DNA of 64,000 nt from Methylobacterium sp. J-070 (GTDB lineage Bacteria; Pseudomonadota; Alphaproteobacteria; Rhizobiales; Beijerinckiaceae): contig NZ_JAKSXX010000063.1 of the NCBI RefSeq assembly GCF_022829385.1, positions 28,123-92,122 of the forward strand, read 5' to 3'. The notes below the pieces were generated by a model, which was not told the origin of the DNA, did not search any database, and saw nothing but the letters and a program-made list of their open reading frames with translations. The translations under genes and the position numbers were made by a program. This document shows, one piece after another, positions 52,009-58,966 of the stretch (its first letter is position 1; every line of letters begins with the position of its first letter).

Positions 52009-52218
52009 ATGCCGTTCATCGAGTGCCACATCGCCGCCGGGCTGAGCGAGGGTCGCAAGCGCCAGCTCATCCGCGAAATCGTCCGGGCCACCCACGAGGC
52101 GATCGATTCCGACCCGAAGATCATCAACGTGCTGATCAACGAGCACTCAGGCCCGAACATGTGCATCTCCGGCCGGGTGGAGGCCGACGAGGCCACCGAG
52201 CGAGAGGACGCTTCGTAA
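52009..52218 (+). CDS. CaaD beta subunit-like tautomerase with Pro1
   Basis: 69 residues, MPFIECHIAAGLSEGRKRQL to ATEREDAS; GGAGGGAAG precedes the ATG. Pro1 (after Met removal) is present, the general acid/base of the superfamily. IECHIA-GLS, RKxQLIR, SDPKIINVL and CISGR correspond to the beta subunit of trans-3-chloroacrylic acid dehalogenase (caaD2), as recalled. In CaaD three alpha-beta pairs form a heterohexamer that adds water to trans-3-chloroacrylate and releases HCl, giving malonate semialdehyde; it also hydrates acetylenic acids. Same order alpha then beta as in the known dehalogenase genes. Substrate here is unproven. Confidence 0.9.
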   Translation: MPFIECHIAAGLSEGRKRQLIREIVRATHEAIDSDPKIINVLINEHSGPNMCISGRVEADEATEREDAS

Positions 52219-52739
52219 GCGGCCCAGCCTCGCCTCGCTCCGATGCCCGGGCGGGGACGAGGCCCTCGCCCCGTCCGGCGCTGACGCGTCGGCGATGCGC
52301 CGCGGAACGTGTTCCGCCGCTCGCGTGCGTGCGGCGGACGAAGCCCGAGGCGCGGGCGGGACGTCTCGTCCTCGGCCGTTCGAGCCGTCCGCCGCGCGTA
52401 CGGTCCGTGAAGACCCGGGCACGCCGACCGGGATTTCCCGAGTTCAGGTCCGGGCCGCAGCCACCTGCCGCGCGTCTCCGCCGGTTTAGGCCGGACCGGC
52501 GGGACGTGCGCGAGGGGAGCCTTGACCGGATCGCGCAAGCGGCCGAGCGCGCGCTCGGCTCGCGGCGTACGCGAGCGATAGCGGAACGACTTCGGGCGAT
52601 GCGAGCGCGTCGCCCCGGTCGAGCCGTCGGTACTGGTCTCGGCAGGGAATCTCGCCGTCGCCCTCGTGCTCGAGCCCTCCCGGGCAGGTCCGTCGGGAAG
52701 GGGGCGCCGTTCAACGTCATGGTGCTGGAAAGGGTCGTC
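52219..52739. other. Gene-free stretch between CaaD-like pair and ketopantoate reductase-like gene
   Basis: About 520 bases, very GC-rich and rich in CG-repeat-like words, with no frame of recognisable family. The ketopantoate reductase frame is open through it, but homology starts only at 52740. A promoter may lie here. Confidence 0.4.
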
Positions 52740-53747
52740 ATGCGCATCCTGGTCGTTGGGGCGGGCGCGACGGGCGGCTACTACGGCGGCCGCCTGGCCG
52801 AGGCTGGCCGCGACGTCACTTTCCTGGTTCGGCGCACCCGATCCCGGACGCTGGCCGACCGGGGGCTCAGCATTAGGAGCCCGCTCGGCGACTTCGTCAT
52901 CGGATCCCCCAAGACGGTCACTGCGGATCTGTTGAAGCCCGGCGAGGCGCCCTTCGACCTCGTCATCATGTCCTGCAAGGCCTACGACCTGGGCCAGGCG
53001 CTGGCCGACGTCGCGCCGGCGGTGACCGAGCGTACCCTCGTCCTGCCGATCCTGAACGGCCTCTCCCATCTCGAGGCGCTCGACCGGGCGTTCGGGGCCG
53101 GCCGCGTCCTCGGCGGCTGCTGCCACATCGCGTCGATGGTCGGCGAGGCCGGCGAGATCCTCCACCTGGGGGAGCATTGCACCCTCACCTACGGCCAGCG
53201 CGGCGGCATACGCCAGGATCGGGTATCGGAGCTCGACGCGGCCATGCAGGGCGGCAAGTTCCGGGCGCGCCTGAGCGACGACATCGTGCTGGAGATGTGG
53301 GAGAAGTGGGTCTTCCTCGCCTCCATCGCCGGCGCCACGACGATCATGCGGTCGACGGTCGGCGGCATCGTCGCGGCGCCCGGGGGCCGCGCGTTCATCG
53401 TGGCGCTCCACGAGGAATGCCTGGCGGTCGCCGAGGCGAACGCGCGCGCGCCGCGGGCGGAGGTCTCGGCGCAGGCGCGGGCGACGCTGACCGCGGCCGC
53501 ATCGCCCCTGACGACATCGATGCTGCGCGACATGCTGGCCGACCGGGGCGTCGAGGCCGACCACGTCTTCGGGGAGTTGATCGAGCGTGGTCGGACCGCC
53601 GGCGTGCGCGCGCGGCTTCCCCTCCTGAACGCCGTGTACTCGCAGCTCAAGATCTACGAGCGGCGGCGGGCAGGCATTCAGGCCGACGGCGAGGTCCCCG
53701 GGGTCCCGCCACAGCCCGCGACGATCGCTCGGCCGACCTCGACCTGA
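52740..53747 (+). CDS. 2-dehydropantoate 2-reductase family, second copy
   Basis: 335 residues from ATG 52740 (MRILVVGAGATGGYYGGRLA), GGAAAGG upstream; an ATG at 52719 in frame is weaker. Rossmann motif, FDLVIMSCKAYDLGQAL, PILNGLSHLEAL, GGCCHIASMVGEAGEI, MWEKWVFLASIAGATTIMR (catalytic Lys region), and SMLRDMLADRGVEADHVFGE. More distant from ketopantoate reductase proper than the 39172 copy and with divergent C-terminal proline-rich tail. Probably reduces a 2-keto acid made in the upstream pathway; unproven. Confidence 0.9.
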   Translation: MRILVVGAGATGGYYGGRLAEAGRDVTFLVRRTRSRTLADRGLSIRSPLGDFVIGSPKTVTADLLKPGEAPFDLVIMSCKAYDLGQALADVAPAVTERTLVLPILNGLSHLEALDRAFGAGRVLGGCCHIASMVGEAGEILHLGEHCTLTYGQRGGIRQDRVSELDAAMQGGKFRARLSDDIVLEMWEKWVFLASIAGATTIMRSTVGGIVAAPGGRAFIVALHEECLAVAEANARAPRAEVSAQARATLTAAASPLTTSMLRDMLADRGVEADHVFGELIERGRTAGVRARLPLLNAVYSQLKIYERRRAGIQADGEVPGVPPQPATIARPTST

Positions 53748-53958
53748 AGAAACCGGCCAGCGCCGCCGGGTCCTCGACGGGGGCAGGCGCCCCGCGGCCT
53801 CGGGATCCGGTGGATGCCCGCGCCCGGCCGTTTGGCGTCCCCGTCGTCCGGGCGGCCGTGCCGTCGCGGGGAGGTCCCGGCCGGGCGTCGGGCGTCGGGC
53901 CTGGCCCGATCGTAGGCGCGACCGGGGAAGGCCCACGTCCCGCGATCCCCGGCCCGGG

Positions 53959-54846
53959 CTATTCGGCCGCGACCGAGACCGCTTCCTTCGGACGGACCAC
54001 ATCCAGGAATGCCGCCATGGCGCTCGAAAGATAGGCGTCGGAGCGGACGATGAAGACGGTGTCGACGTGCGCGATCGCCGGGGGAAGAGTATGTACGGCG
54101 AGCTGCGCCCTGCCATGGGCGGTGTCGGCCACGCTCCTCGGCAGGAGGGTCACGCCGACGCCGGCCGCGACGCAAGCCAGGATCGCGTCCAGGGAGCCGA
54201 ATTCCAGCGGTTCGGCGGCGACGACCCCAAGCTGCGCGAGGTAGGCTTCCAGGCGCTGCCTGTAGGAGCAGCCGCGCCGGAAGACGATGAGGCGCAGGCT
54301 CTCGGCGCCGGTCAGGTCCGCAGGCGAGCGGATCGCGCGCGGCGTCAGGAGGACGAGCTCCTCCTGGAAGATCGGCTCGGCCCGCAGGTTGGCGTGCGTG
54401 ACGGGCCCGGCGACGAAGGCGCCATCGAGCCGGCATGCGAGCACCTCCGCGGCCAGCCCTTGGGTCGTACCGACCCTCAAGACCAGACGGACCTTCGGGT
54501 AGGCCTGCGCGAACCGCGCGAGGGACGGCGCGAGCCTGAGCGCGGCCGAGGTCTCGAGCGTCCCCAGGACGAGCTCGCCGCTCGGGGGGCCGTCATCGAG
54601 CGCGGCCGTGCGGGCCTCGGCGAACAGCTTCGCTATGCGGCCGGCGAACGGCAGCATTCTCTGGCCCGCAGGCGTCAGAGTGACGCCGCGGGCATGACGG
54701 GAGAACAAGGCCACGCCGAGCTCGTCCTCCAGGCCCTTGATCCGCGCCGTCACGTTCGATTGCACGGTGTGCAGCTCCGTCGCCGCCCGGTTCATGCTCT
54801 CGTAGCGCGCGACGGACTCGAAGATCCTCAGGTCTGCGGCGTCCAT
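53959..54846 (-). CDS. LysR family regulator, copy B (paralogue of 41205-42176)
   Basis: 295 residues from ATG 54846 (MDAADLRIFESVARYESMNR), GGAGG six bases upstream. HTH: AATELHTVQSNVTARIKGLE and LGVALFSRHARGVTLTPAGQ. Effector domain: GTLETSAALRLAPSL, CRLDGAFVAGPVTHANLRAE, FRRGCSYRQRLEAYLA and CVAAGVGVTLLPRSV. These stretches match the other LysR gene motif by motif, so the two are recent paralogues or share an ancestor brought in together. It converges with the ketopantoate reductase-like gene; it may regulate the unit 48338-53747. Confidence 0.92.
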   Translation of the reverse strand: MDAADLRIFESVARYESMNRAATELHTVQSNVTARIKGLEDELGVALFSRHARGVTLTPAGQRMLPFAGRIAKLFAEARTAALDDGPPSGELVLGTLETSAALRLAPSLARFAQAYPKVRLVLRVGTTQGLAAEVLACRLDGAFVAGPVTHANLRAEPIFQEELVLLTPRAIRSPADLTGAESLRLIVFRRGCSYRQRLEAYLAQLGVVAAEPLEFGSLDAILACVAAGVGVTLLPRSVADTAHGRAQLAVHTLPPAIAHVDTVFIVRSDAYLSSAMAAFLDVVRPKEAVSVAAE

Positions 54847-55768
54847 TCGAAGTCCTCCGGGCGGTGCCGTTCCCGTTGCCGCCGACACGCCTCGCCATCG
54901 CGCGACATGTCGCCCGCGATGGCCTCTGCAATTCCCTGGCCGATGCCGGCGCCGAGACGCGCGTCGGATGGTAGCTTGCCGGGGCGTCGAGGGCCAGTCG
55001 GCAAGGCCGACGCTGCGTCCGGCCCGAGCCCTCCGGCACCAGGCGGGAAGCGCGGTGCGCTCGCGCGCATCTCGATCGGCCTGCGGCCGTACGTGCTGTC
55101 CCGCCGCCGAGCGGGGTCGCCTCGGCATGGGCTATCCGGCGCCGCGGTGCACCGGGTGCATCCGTCCGGGCGCGAAACCAGCCGGCCAGGTCACGCACCA
55201 TGCCGGGACCGACCTCGTGGGCGATGTCGTAGCGTCGACGCGTGATCGCACCGCCGCTCGCATCCTCGAGGTAGGTCTCCGCCGCCTCGTACATTTCCGA
55301 CGGGATCAACGGATCCCTTTCGCCGCGCCCGTAGAAGACCGGCTTGCCGCTCAGCGCCCCGGGCCGCCATGGGGGCAGGACCAGCGGGGCGCTGAGCAGC
55401 GCCGCGCCGGCAAACCGTGTCGGGTGGCGCATGAGCAGATGTCCAGCGAACGCACCGCCATTGCTGAAGCCGCACAGCCACGGATTCAGGGTGTCCGGGC
55501 GGCCACCGAGCCACTCGAGCAGGCGGTTCTCCGCCCTCTCGACGCTGTCGCCCCGGGCCACGCCGATGCTTTCGTTCTCGAACCAAGTGCTGCCGCGGCG
55601 CAGGACGACGCCGCCTTCGGGCGCGAGGATCTTCGCCGTCTCGAAGGATCCGGCGATCTCGTGGGCGGTCTCGGGAGCCTGGCCGCGACCGTGGAGGAAG
55701 ACCACCACAAGAGCGACGTCGCCCGGTGCACCGGACGCCGCGCGCGGCTCGATCTCTATCGTGCGCAT
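54593..55768 (-). CDS. Alpha/beta hydrolase (phospholipase/carboxylesterase type) without stop at domain end
   Basis: Start ATG 55768 (MRTIEIEPRAASGAPGDVAL). Residues 1-~200 form a compact alpha/beta hydrolase: FLHGRGQAP (oxyanion region), nucleophile Ser102 in GFSNGGAF, Asp152 in RGERDPLIP and His184 in DIAHEVGPG, so the triad is complete. The domain ends near 55165. The frame then stays open through non-coding-like Arg/Ala-rich sequence into the LysR gene as far as 54593, overlapping it by 254 bases. The family is ~200-230 residues, so the real stop has probably been lost by a frameshift or deletion, or a lesion near 55165 is hidden. Upstream of the LysR gene on the same strand. Confidence 0.7.
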   Translation of the reverse strand: MRTIEIEPRAASGAPGDVALVVVFLHGRGQAPETAHEIAGSFETAKILAPEGGVVLRRGSTWFENESIGVARGDSVERAENRLLEWLGGRPDTLNPWLCGFSNGGAFAGHLLMRHPTRFAGAALLSAPLVLPPWRPGALSGKPVFYGRGERDPLIPSEMYEAAETYLEDASGGAITRRRYDIAHEVGPGMVRDLAGWFRARTDAPGAPRRRIAHAEATPLGGGTARTAAGRSRCARAHRASRLVPEGSGRTQRRPCRLALDAPASYHPTRVSAPASARELQRPSRATCRAMARRVGGNGNGTARRTSNGRRRPEDLRVRRALREHEPGGDGAAHRAIERDGADQGPGGRARRGLVLPSCPRRHSDACGPENAAVRRPHSEAVRRGPHGRAR

Positions 55769-55892
55769 GATCCCCGCCCCGTCCGATCCGGACGCCCCCG
55801 ATCCTCGCGGCGCCACGACCCTGGCTTCGGCCCTGCCGTCCGCGGGCCATCGCATGTCGGCTGGGGCGCACGGCCCACTGGTCCGCCGGGGC

Positions 55893-56327
55893 TCAGCCCG
55901 GGCGCGGGCTCGGCCCATCGGCGGGGGCAGTCGCCACCTCGAGTCGGACCCCGCCGGGCATCGCGCAGATGAAATGATGCATCGGGGATCCCTCACGCAT
56001 GGGACCGGGGGCGAACTCGATCGCGACGCCGGGATGGGCCCTGACGCGCTCGTAGGCGGCCGCGAGGACGTCCAGGTCGGCCACCTTGAGGGCGAGGTGG
56101 TGCAGCCCGACGTTCCCGCGGCGGTCGAACGCGACTGCATGGCCGGGGTCGGCAACGCGCCACAGCGTCACCATCGTCGTCCCGTCCGACACGAAGGCGG
56201 CCGGGTAATCCGGCACGCCGCCGACTACGGACCAGCCGAGCGCCTCCACGAAGAACCGCTCGGCTGCGTCGAGGTCCGGTACCGCGAGGCCGACGTGATG
56301 GACGCCGAGGGTCAATGGTGCCGTCAT
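55893..56327 (-). CDS. VOC family (glyoxalase/extradiol-like) protein
   Basis: 144 residues from ATG 56327, AGGAGA before it. One VOC domain in two beta-alpha-beta-beta-beta halves: LGVHHVGLAVPDLDAAERFF to TTMVTLWRVAD, and NVGLHHLALKVADLDVLAAA to HFICAMPGGVRLEV. His in HHVGLA and HHLALK and Glu in RLEVAT are the likely metal ligands. The exact reaction (lyase, epimerase, isomerase, dioxygenase) is not determinable. It lies between hydrolase and SDR, all on the minus strand. Confidence 0.9.
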   Translation of the reverse strand: MTAPLTLGVHHVGLAVPDLDAAERFFVEALGWSVVGGVPDYPAAFVSDGTTMVTLWRVADPGHAVAFDRRGNVGLHHLALKVADLDVLAAAYERVRAHPGVAIEFAPGPMREGSPMHHFICAMPGGVRLEVATAPADGPSPRPG

Positions 56328-56426
56328 CTGCGTTCTCCTGCCGGAGGTCGGGCCGGAAGCCCGGCGGGTCCGCCCACGCGGCGCCCCGGATCGCGCGGGT
56401 CGATGGGCCGTGCGCCGCCGAGGTCC

Positions 56427-57146
56427 TCACCAAGGCTCCTTGAAAGGCCGTAGGTCCATCTCGGAGGTCCAGACGGTGCGCGGCTGCGCGTGCAGATGCC
56501 AGAAGGCCTCCGCGGCATCCTCCGGGCGAACGAGGCCGTCGGGACCCCGTGCGCGGTAGGCTTCCGGGAAGAGCCGGCTCGTGGCTTCGTTCTCGACGAG
56601 CCCGTCGATGATGACGTGAGCCACGTGGATCCCCTCGGGTCCGAGCTCCCGCGACATGGACTGGGCGAGGGCGCGCAACGCGTGCTTACCCCCGGCGAAG
56701 GCCGCGAAGCCCGCCTGGCCGCGCACGCTGGCGGACGCGCCGGTGAACAGGATCGTGCCGCGGGCCCTCGGTCGCATGACGCACGCGGCCTCCCTGCCGA
56801 CCAGGAAGCCGGCGAACGCGCACATCTCCCACACTTTCCGGTAGACGCGCGGCGTCGTCTCCGCGATCCCGAAACGCACATTGCCGCCGACATTGAATAC
56901 GCAGGCCGCGAGCGGCCCGATCTCGGCCTCGACGGACCGCACGAGCTCGGCGACCTGCCGCTCGTCCCGTGCATCGGTGTGACGGGCCGTCGCCTGGCCG
57001 CCGTCGGACCGGATCCGGTCGACAAGGGGCGCCAGGTCGCCCCTGCGCCTCGCCGCGACGACGTGCAGCCCTTCGCGGGCGAAGCGTCGCGCGATGGCGG
57101 TGCCGAGACCGTCGCCGGCCCCGACGATCAGGGCTGCATCAGGCAT
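56427..57146 (-). CDS. SDR family protein lacking the catalytic tyrosine
   Basis: 239 residues from ATG 57146 (MPDAALIVGAGDGLGTAIAR), Gly-rich cofactor motif GAGDGLGTAIAR intact. The active-site Ser138 region is ILFTGASASVRG. The Tyr-x-x-x-Lys motif reads Phe150-Ala-Gly-Gly-Lys154 (GFAAFAGGKHALRAL), so the proton-donor Tyr is Phe. The NxxG motif is NVGGN. Similar Phe-variants (FAAFASAK) occur in a proteobacterial SDR subgroup, so this may be a subgroup feature rather than decay. It could still bind NAD(P) and act by a different mechanism. Upstream of the VOC gene (~100 bases), divergent from the enolase-superfamily gene. Confidence 0.9.
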   Translation of the reverse strand: MPDAALIVGAGDGLGTAIARRFAREGLHVVAARRRGDLAPLVDRIRSDGGQATARHTDARDERQVAELVRSVEAEIGPLAACVFNVGGNVRFGIAETTPRVYRKVWEMCAFAGFLVGREAACVMRPRARGTILFTGASASVRGQAGFAAFAGGKHALRALAQSMSRELGPEGIHVAHVIIDGLVENEATSRLFPEAYRARGPDGLVRPEDAAEAFWHLHAQPRTVWTSEMDLRPFKEPW

Positions 57147-57673
57147 GACCGTGAGCCGGTCCCGTCGCATATGGCGGATGTGGCCGCACGGTTCGCCGCT
57201 CCCTGTGTCGAAGGGTGACGCTTTCCCATCCGTGCCGGCGGATCAAACGAAATGATTTGATGGGCTTATCTCCCCCGGCGATAGTCGAGCGTGACGAGGG
57301 GGCGGTCGTTCGATCGAGCCGCGCACCCCGCCGCCAAGTCGCCGCCCTACCGCTCTGACCCGCCGGGCCGGGAGCCGCCGCGCCGTCGTTCGCAAGACGA
57401 AGGCTACAGACCCTGGGAGCGCGGCGGAGACGTCGCGCGAGGCGCTCGCTTCGCGGTACTTCATCAGGCCAAACAACAATCAAAGCAATTATTATTTGTG
57501 ATGACACCAATCTGATTTTTTAATGATCATAGAGCGAGATATTTCTTGTTCTTCAAGATGAGCGAACGTAGTGATCAGCGATTCGCCGGTCAGGTAGATC
57601 GATCGTCGATTTCAGAGCCAAATCAGCGCCCTTTGGCTGAGCATCTGATTTTCTGCTTTGGAGGGATAATCCA
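57147..57673. promoter_or_regulatory. Divergent AT-rich control region between SDR and enolase-superfamily genes
   Basis: 527 bases. ATCAAA (57242-57247) and TTTGAT (57256-57261) form a short dyad near the SDR start. A marked AT-rich island lies at ~57470-57560 (AACAACAATCAAAGCAATTA, TTTTTTAATGATCATAGA), unlike the surrounding GC-rich DNA. GGAGGGATAATCCA precedes the 57674 start. These features fit a regulated divergent promoter in recently acquired DNA; no ORF seen. Confidence 0.45.
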
Positions 57674-58777
57674 ATGAAAATCGCCGCCGTCGAATCCATC
57701 CCACTGCGGATCCCGTTCACGGCGGGCGGCCGGTCCGACGAAGCGGTTTGGGGGCGGGCTGGCCTGCAGACGGTCGACTCGCTGATCGTCAAGGTGACCA
57801 CCGACACCGGCGCCGTCGGCTGGGGCGAGACTTTCGGCTTCGGCGCAGTCGCGGCCTCTAAGGTCGTCATCGACACGGTGCTCGCCCCTGAGATCGTCGG
57901 GCGGGACGCCACGGCGCTGGGCAAGCTCATGGTCGATCTGCAGAAGAAGTTTCATATATTCGGACGCGGCGGTCCTTTTATCTATGGTCTCTCGGCGATC
58001 GACATCGCGCTCTGGGACATCGCGGGCAAGAGTGCCGGGATTCCCGTGCACCGGCTGCTCGGCGGAGGCGCCGCGTCCTCCCTCCCGTGCTACGCCAGCC
58101 TCGTGCGGTACGCAGATCCCGGACTCGTGAGGGAGAACGTCGCGCGGGCCGTGCAGGCCGGCTTCCGGCACCTGAAGCTGCACGAGATCGACGTCGACTG
58201 CGTGCGGGCGGCGCGCGAAGCGGCGGGGGACCACGTCGAGATCACCCTCGACGTCAACTGTCCGTGGTCGGTGCGTGAGGCGCTCGACATGGCCGAGCGG
58301 CTGCGGCCGTTCAACCTGCGATGGCTCGAGGAGCCGGTGTGGCCGCCGGAGGACTATTCGGGGCTCGCGCGCGTTCGGCGGGATGGCGGCATCCCCGTGG
58401 CGGCCGGCGAGAACGCCTCGACGTTGATGGAGTTCCAACGCCTCCTCGATGCGGGAGCCGTCGACTTCGTCCAGCCGAGCCCGGCGAAGATGGGCGGCCT
58501 CACCGAGCTCAGGAAGGTGTTCGCCCTGGCCGAGGCGAACGGCGTGGCTGTCATGGTCCACACCTTCTACGACGGTCCCGGATTGCTGGCCAGCGTGCAT
58601 GCGAGCGCGGCCCTCGGGGGCCCGCGCGCGATGGTGGAGTGGCGCTTTTTCGATCTTGAGGCCCAGCTCTACGGCGATGCGATCGTCCCGCGGGACGGCG
58701 CGATTGCCGTGCCGAATGGGGATGGCCTCGGTCTCGAGCCGGACGAGGGCGTCATCCGTGATTACCGACTGAGCTGA
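57674..58777 (+). CDS. Enolase-superfamily (mandelate racemase-like) protein with Lys-x-His motif
   Basis: 367 residues. Capping domain then barrel. Metal ligands appear to be Asp193 (TLDVNCP), Glu219 (WLEEPVWP) and Glu246 (AAGENAS). The second-strand motif is Lys168-Leu-His170 (HLKLHEID) instead of Lys-x-Lys. The late His296 (VMVHTFYD) is present, but the Asp of the His-Asp dyad is Ser269 (VQPSPAKMGG). This differs from the 38047 enzyme, so it belongs to another subgroup with unknown specificity, probably a racemase or acid dehydratase. GGAGGG precedes the ATG. Followed after 189 bases by an ACS-type transporter that may bring its substrate. Confidence 0.9.
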   Translation: MKIAAVESIPLRIPFTAGGRSDEAVWGRAGLQTVDSLIVKVTTDTGAVGWGETFGFGAVAASKVVIDTVLAPEIVGRDATALGKLMVDLQKKFHIFGRGGPFIYGLSAIDIALWDIAGKSAGIPVHRLLGGGAASSLPCYASLVRYADPGLVRENVARAVQAGFRHLKLHEIDVDCVRAAREAAGDHVEITLDVNCPWSVREALDMAERLRPFNLRWLEEPVWPPEDYSGLARVRRDGGIPVAAGENASTLMEFQRLLDAGAVDFVQPSPAKMGGLTELRKVFALAEANGVAVMVHTFYDGPGLLASVHASAALGGPRAMVEWRFFDLEAQLYGDAIVPRDGAIAVPNGDGLGLEPDEGVIRDYRLS

Positions 58778-58966
58778 GGCGCGGGCGCCCCGACAAAGGG
58801 TCACGCCCCAGCGTAGGCGCCGCGCACAGGGCGGATCTCCCCGCGATGGTCGGCGGCCGCACCCGATGGCGCAGCCGCATCGCTCGATCATACCGCGGTG
58901 ACCGTGTCGGACCGACGGCGCGTCGGTCGTCCCGACCTCGTCGACAGAACATGTTTGGAGATTGCC

